Shown here in pieces: positions 1-8,933 of a DNA stretch of 53,337 bases. The DNA is taken from contig DBOL01000033.1 in assembly GCA_002299555.1 (NCBI GenBank), positions 1 through 53,337 on the forward strand. Reading direction: 5' to 3'. This DNA is from Candidatus Aminicenantes bacterium UBA647 (GTDB lineage Bacteria; Acidobacteriota; Aminicenantia; UBA2199). Made by a program: the position numbers and the translations under genes. The notes under the pieces are model-generated. The model made no database searches and had not been told where the DNA came from. It saw only the letters and a program-made list of their open reading frames with translations. Numbering within the stretch: the stretch's first letter is position 1; the number at the start of each line of letters is the position of its first letter.

Positions 1-685
1 TTGTTTTTTCCTCTTTCACGATCTCCGCCGGGGAACCATAGTTAAGGATCATCCCTTTATGAATAATATAGACCTGATCAGTAATATCAAATGTATCCAT
101 AACATTATGATCAGTAATAATGACCCCGATCCCCCGATTTTTCAATTTCAGAACTATTTTCTGAATCTCTAGTATGGTAATCGGATCTATCCCTGTAAAC
201 GGTTCGTCCAAAAAAAGGAATTTAGGCTCCATTATCATTGCCCTGGCGATCTCAAGACGCCTCTTCTCTCCACCGGACAACTGAAAAGCATATGAGTTCT
301 GCACATACATAAGACCGAAATCCTCAAGTAGTTCAAATGCTTTTTCTCTGGCAGCTTTCGCTCCCACCTTCATTTCCAGTATTTGAAAAAGGTTCTTGAA
401 AACAGTGGTTTTAAGAAATACAGAATTCTGTTGAGGGAGATATACCAATCCCAACTCTGCTCTACTATAGGAAGGAACATCATTTATTTTCTGTTCATTA
501 AAAAAAATTTCTCCGGAATCAGGCTTAACTATCCCGGACAGCATCAGGAATGTTGTAGTTTTTCCGGCTCCATTCCTTCCCAGAAGCCCGATTATCTGAC
601 CTGACTTGATATCCAGGTTCAGATCATCAACAACCGGAATTCCATTATAGACCTTTGTTAGTCCCTTGGTTGAAAGGCTGGTCAT
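1..685 (-). CDS. lptB: LPS export ABC transporter ATP-binding protein LptB (3' end beyond window)
   Basis: Cytoplasmic ATPase of the Lpt bridge that moves lipopolysaccharide from the inner to the outer membrane with LptF/G/C. About 228 residues are visible from ATG at 685; the reading frame is still open at base 1, and the family is about 240 residues, so only a short tail is missing. Seen: Walker A GRNGAGKTT (Arg replaces the usual Pro), signature LSGGEKRR, Walker B FLFLDEPFTGIDP, and an H-loop in ITDHNV. LSGGEKRRLEIARA followed by FTGIDP is the LptB pattern rather than that of a generic branched-chain amino acid transporter ATPase. It starts 11 bases after the TPR gene and is probably the last visible gene of the gltA operon. 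It could be another close ABC ATPase, but LptB is much the best fit. Confidence 0.9.
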   Translation of the reverse strand, partial: MTSLSTKGLTKVYNGIPVVDDLNLDIKSGQIIGLLGRNGAGKTTTFLMLSGIVKPDSGEIFFNEQKINDVPSYSRAELGLVYLPQQNSVFLKTTVFKNLFQILEMKVGAKAAREKAFELLEDFGLMYVQNSYAFQLSGGEKRRLEIARAMIMEPKFLFLDEPFTGIDPITILEIQKIVLKLKNRGIGVIITDHNVMDTFDITDQVYIIHKGMILNYGSPAEIVKEEKT

Positions 686-695
686 TCAATAATGT

Positions 696-1448
696 TCAAA
701 CCTCAGAGACATTCAGCATAAATTCAAGCATTTTTTTGGATCTGTTATCTTCCGGATTCAGTTTTACCGATTTGCGGAACATTTCTACAGCTTTAGGGAA
801 TTTCCCTGTCCTGAAGTATGAGATCCCCAGGTGATATAGGACAGCCTCATCATCCGGGCTGGCTGAGATTACCCTCTCAAAATACGGGATTGCTTTCTCG
901 TACTCACCAACAGAACTGAAATTCACACCAAGATGATAATTTGCAATTATCGACTCAGGGTTAAGCTCAATAAGTTTCTCGAAGGAGTCTATCGCTTTTT
1001 GCCTGTCCCCTTTATGATAATACGTAATGCCCAGCCAATAATAGCCAATAATAAAATCAGGATTAAGCTCAAGGCATTTTTCAAGACTCTCTACAGCCTT
1101 GCTGATCTTTCCACATCTGTAATAACTAATTCCAAGATAATAATAGGTATCTGCAAAATCATCTTTCAGTTCAAGTGATTTCAGATAGTTTTCAATTGAC
1201 AGTTCGATCTGCCCGGTATAATAATACAGGTCTCCCAGATTTTTAAAAGCATGGGGATCCTTATTGTCTATTTCAATATACTTTTTATTTGCTTCGATGG
1301 CATCGCGAGTCTTCCCATTTCTTCTGCTCCTCATCGACTGTTTTTCCCAATAATGAGAACTTGTCCTGTCTTCATCCGGACACCCGCAATTTGGGCAAAA
1401 TTTGTAATCAGGATTCATCTCATAGCTGCAACTCTTGCATTTGGTCAT
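696..1448 (-). CDS. Zinc-ribbon TPR protein
   Basis: Start chosen at ATG 1448, which lies just after the TAG of the upstream dehydrogenase gene and has a GGAAGGTG ribosome-binding site; an upstream in-frame start at 1493 would overlap that gene. The 250-residue product begins with a CxxC...CxxC zinc ribbon (CKSC and CPNCGCP, about residues 3-25). About six tetratricopeptide repeats follow (recurrent YYxLGxxYYxxGxxxKAxxxxEKxLELNP units), suggesting a protein-protein adaptor. There is no signal peptide or membrane segment, so it is probably cytoplasmic. It sits between a TCA-type operon and lptB; its partner cannot be read from the sequence. Function unknown. Confidence 0.8.
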   Translation of the reverse strand: MTKCKSCSYEMNPDYKFCPNCGCPDEDRTSSHYWEKQSMRSRRNGKTRDAIEANKKYIEIDNKDPHAFKNLGDLYYYTGQIELSIENYLKSLELKDDFADTYYYLGISYYRCGKISKAVESLEKCLELNPDFIIGYYWLGITYYHKGDRQKAIDSFEKLIELNPESIIANYHLGVNFSSVGEYEKAIPYFERVISASPDDEAVLYHLGISYFRTGKFPKAVEMFRKSVKLNPEDNRSKKMLEFMLNVSEV

Positions 1449-1449
1449 G

Positions 1450-2535
1450 CTATTCACCTTCCAGTTTAAGATTAAATTCTTCCCCAAGACCATTCAGTAT
1501 ATCAAATACTTTACTCTGGATACTCAATTTTTCGCTATTATTCTCATCTGCAATATATTCTTTCTCACCGGCAACGTAGATCCTCTCCTGACCCTCAGCC
1601 TTTTTAGCACCCTTGAGCATTTCTATGTATGCATCCATATTTTTCTTTATCTCGTCTGTTCCCATGAATGCTTCCGGGTTTATCACTCCAACGAAATGTG
1701 CTACTTCTGGTGGTTGTCCTTTTTTACCATACACATCTTTACCGAAAGCTCCGGATGAAAGGACCCCGGAAAATATATCAACTATTGCTCCGAGTCCGTA
1801 TCCTTTATGCCCACCGGTCATTTCACCGCCACCTCCGAGAGGAAGCAACCCCCCTCCTTTTCTGTTCAATAGGTTATCCAGAACCTTCAAAGAATCTTCA
1901 GTCGGAATACCTTTTTCATCAGTTGCCCAAGAATCCGGCATCGGCTCCTCTTTTCTGGAGAAAACCTCAAGTTTCCCTCTGGGGACAGTTGATGTTGCCA
2001 TATCAAGTAAAAAAGGTTTTTGTTTTTCAGCCGGGATTCCAATTGAGATCGGATTAGTTCCAACTACAGCATCTTTAGCAAAAGTGGGGACCACGAGTGG
2101 TGCGGAATTTGTTAAAGACACACCGATCATGTCCGATTCGAGTGCCATTAATGAATAATAACCGGCGATCCCGTAATGATTTGAATTTCTGATCGATGCA
2201 AAACACATCATACTTGATTCTGCCTTTTTGATACATTTTTTCATTGCATTATAGGCAATAGGCTGACCCATACCGCCATCACCATCTATAACGAGTGAAA
2301 CAGGTGTCTCTTTTATTGTTTTCACATCTGGAGTTAATCTTATTATACCGCTCTTTATTCCATCTACATACCTCTTAAGCCTTGCAACTCCATGAGACTC
2401 AATGCCCCTTCTGTCTGCTGACAAAAGAACGGAAGCCGTTATCCTGGAGTCTGTCTCATTCAGACCGCTATTCCTGAGTATGTCGATCGTAAAATCCTCT
2501 AACTCTTGTGTTTTCACATAAATTCTTTGTTTCAT
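1450..2535 (-). CDS. Malate/L-lactate dehydrogenase family protein (Ldh_2), likely malate dehydrogenase
   Basis: NAD(P)-dependent 2-hydroxyacid dehydrogenase of the Ldh_2/YlbC-like fold, which is unrelated to classical Rossmann-type MDH. The 361-residue length is typical. Seen: SADRRGIESHGVARLKRY near residue 45 (the substrate-site SHG motif), NSNHYGIAGYY near 115, and GTNPISIGIP followed by DMATS near 160-180. ATG at 2535 has AAGGAG five bases upstream. The family includes malate, lactate, ureidoglycolate and sulfolactate dehydrogenases. Its place directly downstream of citrate synthase and isocitrate dehydrogenase in one operon argues for malate, making it the window's TCA malate dehydrogenase. 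Substrate is inferred from context. Confidence 0.85.
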   Translation of the reverse strand: MKQRIYVKTQELEDFTIDILRNSGLNETDSRITASVLLSADRRGIESHGVARLKRYVDGIKSGIIRLTPDVKTIKETPVSLVIDGDGGMGQPIAYNAMKKCIKKAESSMMCFASIRNSNHYGIAGYYSLMALESDMIGVSLTNSAPLVVPTFAKDAVVGTNPISIGIPAEKQKPFLLDMATSTVPRGKLEVFSRKEEPMPDSWATDEKGIPTEDSLKVLDNLLNRKGGGLLPLGGGGEMTGGHKGYGLGAIVDIFSGVLSSGAFGKDVYGKKGQPPEVAHFVGVINPEAFMGTDEIKKNMDAYIEMLKGAKKAEGQERIYVAGEKEYIADENNSEKLSIQSKVFDILNGLGEEFNLKLEGE

Positions 2536-2550
2536 AATAACTCCTTTGTT

Positions 2551-3750
2551 TTAAAGATTTGCTATTATTGCATCTCCGAATTCAGACGCTTTTACCGGTG
2601 CTACGTTGTCAAGCTGTCTTGCAAGGTCATAAGTAACCTTCTTCTGAAGGATAGTCTTCTCAAGTGCTACCCTGATCAGATCTGCTGCTTCACTCCATTT
2701 CATGTAATCAAGCATCATTACACCGGAAAGGAGGAGAGAGCTCGGGTTTACTTTATCCTGACCTGCATATTTTGGTGCTGTTCCATGAGTAGCCTCGAAT
2801 AATGCAACATCATCCCTCACATTTGAACCGGGAGCCATCCCGAGGCCGCCAACCTGTGCAGCACCTGCATCTGATAAATAATCGCCATTCAGGTTAGGTG
2901 TAGCAAGGACATCATATTCATCCGGCCTTAGCAGGATCTGCTGAAACATCGAGTCTGCAATCCGGTCATTTATCAATATTTTCCCCTCCGTTGAGGCTCC
3001 ATCCCATGTTTCCTCTTCTGTAACAATTTTATCCCTGAACTCCTCTTTTGCAAGTTCATATCCCCAAATTTTGAAATAACCCTCTGTGAACTTCATGATA
3101 TTTCCTTTATGGACAAGAGTTACTACCTTTCTGTTATTATCGATCGCATATTGAATTGCCATCCTGACCAGCCTTTTCGTCCCGATCTCTGAGATAGGTT
3201 TTATCCCGATCGCTGAATTCTCTCTGGGATTCTTTCCGAACTCTTTCAACAATTCAATTATCTTATTTGATTCATCTGATCCCGCTTCGAACTCTATCCC
3301 TGCATAGACATCCTCTGTATTCTCCCTGAAAAGTACAATATCCAGTTTCTCCGGGTTTTTCATCGGAGAAGGGACACCTTTGATATAGTTGACAGGCCTG
3401 ATACACGCATAAAGATCAAGTATCTGCCTTAATGAAACATTAAGGCTTCTGAAACCACCCCCGACAGGAGTGGTAAGGGGACCCTTAATAGCGATTCTGT
3501 ACTCTTCGATCTGTTCAGGTGTTTCATCCGGAAGATAAGACCCCATCTTCTCAAACGCCTTCTCCCCGGCATAGATCTCTCTCCACTCTATCTTTCTTTT
3601 TCCATCATACGCTTTTTGTACAGCTGCATCTATAACCTTTTTCATTGGAGGTGTTATATCAACGCCGATCCCGTCACCCTCAATAAAGTTAATTATCGGA
3701 TTGTCAGGTATTACAAGCTTCCTGTTTTCGTAAGTTATTTTTTCTCCCAA
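2551..3750 (-). CDS. icd: Isocitrate dehydrogenase, NADP-type
   Basis: Oxidative decarboxylation of isocitrate to 2-oxoglutarate. Start taken as TTG 3750, one base after the gltA stop, because AAGGAG lies six bases upstream; TTG 3774 is in frame but would sit inside gltA with no such site. This gives 399 residues beginning MGEKITYENRKL, which aligns with the start of E. coli Icd. Seen: IEGDGIGVD near residue 23, the substrate loop RSLNVSLRQ near 101 (Ser equivalent to the E. coli phospho-serine is present), RENTEDVYAG near 150, and HGTAPKYAGQDKVNP, whose Lys-Tyr pair is the known NADP-specificity signature. Isopropylmalate dehydrogenase is excluded by length and these motifs. Confidence 0.95.
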   Translation of the reverse strand: MGEKITYENRKLVIPDNPIINFIEGDGIGVDITPPMKKVIDAAVQKAYDGKRKIEWREIYAGEKAFEKMGSYLPDETPEQIEEYRIAIKGPLTTPVGGGFRSLNVSLRQILDLYACIRPVNYIKGVPSPMKNPEKLDIVLFRENTEDVYAGIEFEAGSDESNKIIELLKEFGKNPRENSAIGIKPISEIGTKRLVRMAIQYAIDNNRKVVTLVHKGNIMKFTEGYFKIWGYELAKEEFRDKIVTEEETWDGASTEGKILINDRIADSMFQQILLRPDEYDVLATPNLNGDYLSDAGAAQVGGLGMAPGSNVRDDVALFEATHGTAPKYAGQDKVNPSSLLLSGVMMLDYMKWSEAADLIRVALEKTILQKKVTYDLARQLDNVAPVKASEFGDAIIANL

Positions 3751-3751
3751 T

Positions 3752-4912
3752 TCATTCTCCTTCTCTGTTTTCAATTTCTATATATTCCTGATGATAGGGC
3801 CCGTTATAGATCGCGCGAGGCCGGAAGAGCCTGTTCGATTCAAGATATTCCAGTATATGTGAACCCCAACCGGCCGATCTGGATATTGCAAAAATGGGTG
3901 TAAATACATCTGTGGCTATACCCAGATGATTGAGTACTATTCCGGAATAAAAATCCACATTGGGCTGTATTCCCTTGGCCCCAACCTTCTCCAGCATATA
4001 TTCCTCAACTTTTTCCCCGATCTCAAATAAAAGGTCACCTTGTTTTTGTTCACCAAGTTGCTTTGCATATTTTTTGAGGATCTTTGCTCTCGGGTCATAT
4101 GCTCTGTATACCCGGTGGCCGAACCCCATGATCTTTCTCCTCTCTTCAAGGGCTTCATCTAACCATGGTTTAACATTATCAACAGATTTAATCTCTCTCA
4201 ACATTTTAAGAACCCTTTCATTCGCTCCACCGTGCAGAGGGCCTTTCAATGTCCCAATTCCCGCAGTGAGAGAAGAGTAGACATCAGACAGGGTAGAGAT
4301 TGTGACCATTGCAGAAAAGGTTGAAGCATTCATCCCGTGATCTGCATGCAGGATGAACATTATATCCATAATCTTTGCACTCAATTCGTCAGGTTTTTCG
4401 CCGTTCAACATGTATAGAAAATTCTCTGCATGATTAAGAGAATTATCCGGCTCTATAGGCTCCAGCCCTTTCCTTATCCTGTCATAAGATGCAACAATTG
4501 AAGGCAGTTTTGCAACTACTCTTAAAACCTTCTGCATTTTTATCTCTTTTGAGAAATCAAATTTATCAGGACAATATATTCCCATAAGTGAAACAGCTGA
4601 CCTTACCACATCCATGGGATGTGCATCTTTTGGAAAAGATCTAATGGAAGGCATTAACGCTTCACAAGTCCTGTATTCCTTTAATTTATTAGTAAGTTCC
4701 TCTAACTCAGGACGGGTCGGAAGCTCCCCGTGAAGAAGCAGGTAAACTATCTCTTCATAATTTGAATGCTTTGCAAGTGTCTCAATTGAGAACCCCCTGT
4801 AAACAAGAATTCCCTGATCACCATCGATAAAGGAGATCCCGCTTATGGCAGCAATTACCCCCTCAAGACCTTTTGCATATTTGATTTCGTCAGACTCTGG
4901 TGAAATGCTCAT
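3752..4912 (-). CDS. gltA: Citrate synthase
   Basis: Condenses oxaloacetate and acetyl-CoA to citrate. Start chosen at ATG 4912 (MSISPESD) because GGAG lies six bases upstream; an in-frame start at 4972 would add 20 unconserved residues and overlap the promoter. The 386-residue product is the short, roughly 380-residue bacterial type rather than the longer, NADH-sensitive enterobacterial form. Catalytic residues are visible: His227 in GPLHGGANE, His266 in GFGHRVYR, and Asp320 in NVDFYSG. It is the first gene of gltA-icd-dehydrogenase-TPR-lptB. 2-methylcitrate synthase has the same fold, but linkage to icd favours citrate synthase. Confidence 0.95.
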   Translation of the reverse strand: MSISPESDEIKYAKGLEGVIAAISGISFIDGDQGILVYRGFSIETLAKHSNYEEIVYLLLHGELPTRPELEELTNKLKEYRTCEALMPSIRSFPKDAHPMDVVRSAVSLMGIYCPDKFDFSKEIKMQKVLRVVAKLPSIVASYDRIRKGLEPIEPDNSLNHAENFLYMLNGEKPDELSAKIMDIMFILHADHGMNASTFSAMVTISTLSDVYSSLTAGIGTLKGPLHGGANERVLKMLREIKSVDNVKPWLDEALEERRKIMGFGHRVYRAYDPRAKILKKYAKQLGEQKQGDLLFEIGEKVEEYMLEKVGAKGIQPNVDFYSGIVLNHLGIATDVFTPIFAISRSAGWGSHILEYLESNRLFRPRAIYNGPYHQEYIEIENREGE

Positions 4913-4959
4913 TTTTTCTCCTTTTATAAAATAAACAAAATTGGTATTTTGATATTTTA

Positions 4960-4988
4960 ATAATATGTACAAGACAAAAAAAAGTCAA
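4960..4988 (-). promoter_or_regulatory. Sigma-70-type promoter for the gltA operon
   Basis: Read on the minus strand: -35 TTGACT (4983-4988), 17-base spacer, -10 TATTAT (4960-4965). Predicted transcription start is near 4953, giving a leader of about 40 bases before gltA ATG 4912. Confidence 0.7.
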
Positions 4989-5051
4989 TTTAATTGGAAT
5001 CCAAATTAATTCCTGCTGACAGACAAAAACGTCCTGTTCAATACAATGTTT

Positions 5052-5104
5052 TTCGTGCTTATTCGTGAAATTTTCTTGCCAATACTTCGAATTTAAACTA
5101 TAAT
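5052..5104 (+). promoter_or_regulatory. Promoter for the kinase-ppdK operon with upstream direct repeat
   Basis: -35 TTGCCA (5076-5081), 17-base spacer, perfect -10 TATAAT (5099-5104). Just upstream lies a direct repeat TTCGTG (5052-5057 and 5062-5067) spaced exactly 10 bases, one helical turn, in the position expected for an activator site. Promoter assignment is strong; the operator role of the repeat is inference. Confidence 0.65.
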
Positions 5105-5138
5105 CAGGGTCGTATCAAAAGGGAAGGGAATCAATAAA

Positions 5139-6293
5139 TTGAAACAAGAAATATTATTGGGAGAGATCAGGAAATTCTTAAGCAATTCTGACCGGAATGA
5201 CAATTTGAACATTGACAATTCGAATACCGGTCCATATCCCGACATCCTTCCCATGATACTTCACAAGTTAAAGAACAAACTAACTCCGATCCTCGGTTAC
5301 TCACAAATTCTTCAAATGAAAAATCCTGACGATATTCTTAAGGAAAAAATAGACAAGATCGAGAGGAACGCACTCGAACTGACAGAACATTTTGAAATTC
5401 TGAAGAGCTCCCTTGAGATCAACAAACCTGTTATGAGGCTTCACAACATTAATGATCTGATAATTTCAGAAAAAAGCCTGTTTGAGAAATTAAGAGGAAA
5501 TAATATCAGGATAGTGATGAAGCTTGACAGCTCTCTTCCACTCATAAACCTGAATAAAAGACAGATATCACTTCTGCTTAAAAGTTCGGTCCAGAATGCA
5601 ATTAACGCCATTGAATTGAAAGGGGATGAAAATGGAGAGCTTGAGATCATTACGGGACAGGCAGATGAAAATGTATACATGAAAATAAGGGACAATGGAG
5701 GAGGTATTGGAGAATCCGATCTGAACAAGATCTGGACTCCATTCTTTTCCAGGTTTCCCGGGCAATGCGGGATCGGACTTCTAATAACTGAAAGCGTTAT
5801 TTCTGATCATAAAGGGAAATATTCGGTCAAATCGGAACAAGGAGTTTTTACAGAATTTACATTCACATTCCCCATCCCCCGGGAAAAAAGTGAACAGAAA
5901 GAAGATGATCGCATTCTGGAGGATGTTAATGCCATCCTGATCGGTTTTAACAGAGATGAGGTAGAGATCCTGAATTCACTAAAAGGGGAGTATAAAAATT
6001 TATTTATCAGGGGAAAAGAGATTGGAACCCTCACGGCAGGGCAAAGTTCCGAAAGTTACAATGAGATAATTTTTATAAATTCTAAGATCGCCGATTCAAT
6101 GAAAAACAGTGAACTTCTGCTATCCCTTCCCGAAATTTTTACCGGTTCAGAAATAGTCATGTTTTATTCCGGAAGTATTCCCGTCCACCTTCTGGATGTT
6201 TTTAACAAAGGCAATGTGAGTTTCGTTCCGGACGGAACAAAAATTCTAACAATAATTAATATTCTGGCGAAAGCCATGAACAAGGAGAAATAA
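5139..6293 (+). CDS. Soluble histidine kinase with degenerate C-terminal receiver-like domain
   Basis: 384 residues, starting at TTG 5139 with GGGAAGGG eight bases upstream. Residues 35-95 form a dimerisation/H-box helix with His42 in LHKLKNKLTP. Residues 105-250 are an HATPase domain: N-box LLKSSVQNAINAI, G1 IRDNGGGIGESD, F-box WTPFFS, G2 GQCGIGLLI. Residues about 262-384 look like a receiver fold (AILIGF, then EIIFINS where the strand normally ends in the phospho-accepting Asp, then EIVMFYSG), but the Asp is missing, so it is a pseudo-receiver. There are no transmembrane segments or sensory domain. The stop codon overlaps the ppdK start (TAATG), so the two are co-translated. A link to carbon or phosphate status is inferred from that coupling only. 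Confidence 0.8.
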   Translation: MKQEILLGEIRKFLSNSDRNDNLNIDNSNTGPYPDILPMILHKLKNKLTPILGYSQILQMKNPDDILKEKIDKIERNALELTEHFEILKSSLEINKPVMRLHNINDLIISEKSLFEKLRGNNIRIVMKLDSSLPLINLNKRQISLLLKSSVQNAINAIELKGDENGELEIITGQADENVYMKIRDNGGGIGESDLNKIWTPFFSRFPGQCGIGLLITESVISDHKGKYSVKSEQGVFTEFTFTFPIPREKSEQKEDDRILEDVNAILIGFNRDEVEILNSLKGEYKNLFIRGKEIGTLTAGQSSESYNEIIFINSKIADSMKNSELLLSLPEIFTGSEIVMFYSGSIPVHLLDVFNKGNVSFVPDGTKILTIINILAKAMNKEK

Positions 6294-8920
6294 TGGCAAC
6301 TGAGTATGTATATTTTTTTTCAAAAGATAGCACAGATGGTAAAAAAGAACTGAAAAATATCTTGGGTGGGAAAGGAGCAAACCTGGCAGAAATGTCAAAT
6401 CTCGGACTCCCTATTCCTCCGGGTTTCACGATCACTACAGAAGTATGTGATATATTTTACAAAAATAACAAGTCATATCCCGATAAGATCAAAGAAGAAA
6501 TTCTTGTGAATCTGGAAAAACTGGAAAAACTTATGGGGAAGAAGCTTGGTGACGACAAAGATCCTCTTCTGGTTTCTGTAAGATCAGGTGCTGCTGCTTC
6601 AATGCCCGGAATGATGGATACAGTGCTGAACCTGGGCCTGAATGACAGATCTGTTGAAGGGCTGGCTCAACTTTCAGACAATAGAAGGTTCGCCTTTGAT
6701 TCATACAGGCGATTCATACAGATGTTCGGCAACGTTGTGATCGGTATTGATCATGGTAAGTTTGAAATGATCCTCGAAAAAAAGAAAGAATCGAGGAGTA
6801 TAAGTTCAGACCTGGAGCTGAAAACAGAGGATCTGGAGCAGATCGTTATAAAATATAAAGATCTGGTAAAACAAGAGACAGGAAAAGATTTCCCACAGGA
6901 TCCTATAGAACAATTATGGGGGTCAATAAATGCTGTTTTCAGTTCATGGAATAATCCAAGAGCAAACAAATACAGAGAACTCAACGATATCGTAGGACTT
7001 ATCGGGACTGCAGTAAATATCCAGTCAATGGTGTATGGAAATCTTGGTGAAACTTCAGGAACAGGGGTGGCATTCTCAAGAAATCCTTCAACCGGTGAGA
7101 ACGAATATTATGGTGAATACCTCATGAACGCTCAGGGTGAAGATGTTGTAGCAGGAATCAGAACCCCTTTCCCGGTATCCGAGTTGGAGAAAGAGAACCC
7201 GGGAATCTACAAACAGTTGATAGAATTCAAAGATATTCTGGAAGACCACTACAAAGATATGCAGGATATGGAATTTACAATCCAGAAAGGAGAACTTTAC
7301 CTTCTCCAGACAAGAAATGGAAAGAGAACAGGCGTTGCTGCAATAAAAATTGCCGTAGATATGGTCAATGAGGGTCATTTGACAAAGAAGGAAGCTGTTA
7401 TGAGAGTGAGTCCCGATCAACTGGATCAACTCCTTCACCCAAGTATTGACCCCAAGGAACAATACACTTCAATAGCAAAAGGCTTGCCCGCATCTCCGGG
7501 AGCTGCAATCGGAAAGATAGTTTTTTCAGCCGATAAAGCCGAAGAGATGTCGAAAAAAGGCGAAAAAGTAATTCTTGTCAGAAAAGAGACCTCACCGGAA
7601 GATATCGGCGGTATGGATGCCGCAGAGGGGATACTCACAGCAACAGGCGGAATGACATCTCATGCAGCCGTTGTAGCAAGAGGGATGGGAAAATGTTGTG
7701 TTGCAGGATGTGGTGATCTTGTCATAAAAGGTGATAAAAAATGTGAAATATCCGGGAAATTATTCAGTGAATTCGACATGATCACCCTTAACGGTACTAC
7801 CGGAGAGATTATAGAGGGTGAATTGAAATTGACAACCCAGGAAATATCTGGAGATTTTGAAGGATTCATGGGTTGGGTTGATGAAGAAAGATCGATTAAC
7901 GTAAGGACCAACGCAGACACACCAAAAGATAGTGAGATCGCTATAAAGTTCGGAGCAGAAGGGATCGGACTCACAAGAACTGAGCATATGTTCTTCGAAG
8001 GTGAAAGGATCAACTCTGTAAGGGAAATGATCCTTGCCGATGATGAAGAAGGGAGGATAAAAGCCCTGAAAAAGATTCTCCCTATGCAGATGGAGGATTT
8101 TACAGAAATTTTCAAAGTAATGAACGGATTCCCTGTAACAATAAGATTGCTGGATCCACCTCTTCATGAATTTCTTCCTCAATCAGATAGCGACCTTAAA
8201 GAACTTGCTGATAAAATCAACGTCGATTACAAGAAATTAAAGGAAAAAACCGAGTCGCTCCATGAGTTTAACCCGATGCTCGGGCATAGAGGCTGCAGGC
8301 TGGCAATTACATATCCTGAGATAGCAGAAATGCAGGCAGAAGCAATCTTGAGATCTGCTCTGAACGTAAAGAAGGATGGAATAACAGTCCTGCCGGAAAT
8401 AATGATCCCTTTAACAGGCACAGAAAAGGAATTCACTTTTCTTAAAAAAGTGATCCTCAAAAAAGCTGAAGAAATCTTTGCTGAAAGCGGAGAAAGTGTT
8501 GAATTTAAAATCGGTACTATGATAGAAATACCGAGAGCATGTCTGATCGCAGACAAAATTGCCGAAGAAGCGGATTTCTTCTCCTTCGGAACCAACGATC
8601 TTACTCAGATGGCATTCGGATATTCAAGGGATGATGCAGGTGTTTTTCTTCCTGAATATGTTGAAAAAGGGATACTTCCCAAAGATCCTTTCCAGGTATT
8701 GGATCAGGAAGGTGTCGGACAATTAATAAAAACTGGTATAGAGAAAGGAAGATCTGTGAAACCGGAACTGAAAATAGGAATATGCGGAGAGCATGGAGGA
8801 GAACCAAGTTCTGTTGAATTCTGCTTCAATGCAGGTATGAACTATGTTTCCTGTTCCCCATTCAGAGTTCCTATAGCAAGGCTCGCACTTGCTCAGGCTA
8901 AAATAAGAAAAGATAGTTAA
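6293..8920 (+). CDS. ppdK: Pyruvate, phosphate dikinase
   Basis: Interconverts pyruvate + ATP + Pi and PEP + AMP + PPi; in anaerobes it works in PPi-dependent glycolysis or in gluconeogenesis. The 875 residues are the family's usual length. Seen: N-terminal nucleotide-binding domain (GGKGANLAEM near 25, VSVRSGAAASMPGMMDT near 94-110), swivelling phospho-histidine domain with His457 in TGGMTSHAAVVARGMG (regulatory Thr two residues before it), and a C-terminal TIM barrel with GLTRTEHMFF, MLGHRGCRL, FGTNDLTQMAFGYSRDD and a Cys in VSCSPFRVPIARLA. PEP synthase is excluded by the N-terminal layout. The start has AAGGAG seven bases upstream within the end of the kinase gene. pckA at 24644-26284 complements it at the PEP node. 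Confidence 0.97.
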   Translation: MATEYVYFFSKDSTDGKKELKNILGGKGANLAEMSNLGLPIPPGFTITTEVCDIFYKNNKSYPDKIKEEILVNLEKLEKLMGKKLGDDKDPLLVSVRSGAAASMPGMMDTVLNLGLNDRSVEGLAQLSDNRRFAFDSYRRFIQMFGNVVIGIDHGKFEMILEKKKESRSISSDLELKTEDLEQIVIKYKDLVKQETGKDFPQDPIEQLWGSINAVFSSWNNPRANKYRELNDIVGLIGTAVNIQSMVYGNLGETSGTGVAFSRNPSTGENEYYGEYLMNAQGEDVVAGIRTPFPVSELEKENPGIYKQLIEFKDILEDHYKDMQDMEFTIQKGELYLLQTRNGKRTGVAAIKIAVDMVNEGHLTKKEAVMRVSPDQLDQLLHPSIDPKEQYTSIAKGLPASPGAAIGKIVFSADKAEEMSKKGEKVILVRKETSPEDIGGMDAAEGILTATGGMTSHAAVVARGMGKCCVAGCGDLVIKGDKKCEISGKLFSEFDMITLNGTTGEIIEGELKLTTQEISGDFEGFMGWVDEERSINVRTNADTPKDSEIAIKFGAEGIGLTRTEHMFFEGERINSVREMILADDEEGRIKALKKILPMQMEDFTEIFKVMNGFPVTIRLLDPPLHEFLPQSDSDLKELADKINVDYKKLKEKTESLHEFNPMLGHRGCRLAITYPEIAEMQAEAILRSALNVKKDGITVLPEIMIPLTGTEKEFTFLKKVILKKAEEIFAESGESVEFKIGTMIEIPRACLIADKIAEEADFFSFGTNDLTQMAFGYSRDDAGVFLPEYVEKGILPKDPFQVLDQEGVGQLIKTGIEKGRSVKPELKIGICGEHGGEPSSVEFCFNAGMNYVSCSPFRVPIARLALAQAKIRKDS

Positions 8921-8933
8921 AACATTTTTTTGA

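Noticed and set aside
3751..3774. TTG at 3774 as the icd start
   Set aside because: It lies within gltA without a ribosome-binding site; TTG 3750 has AAGGAG six bases upstream and gives a family-like N terminus.
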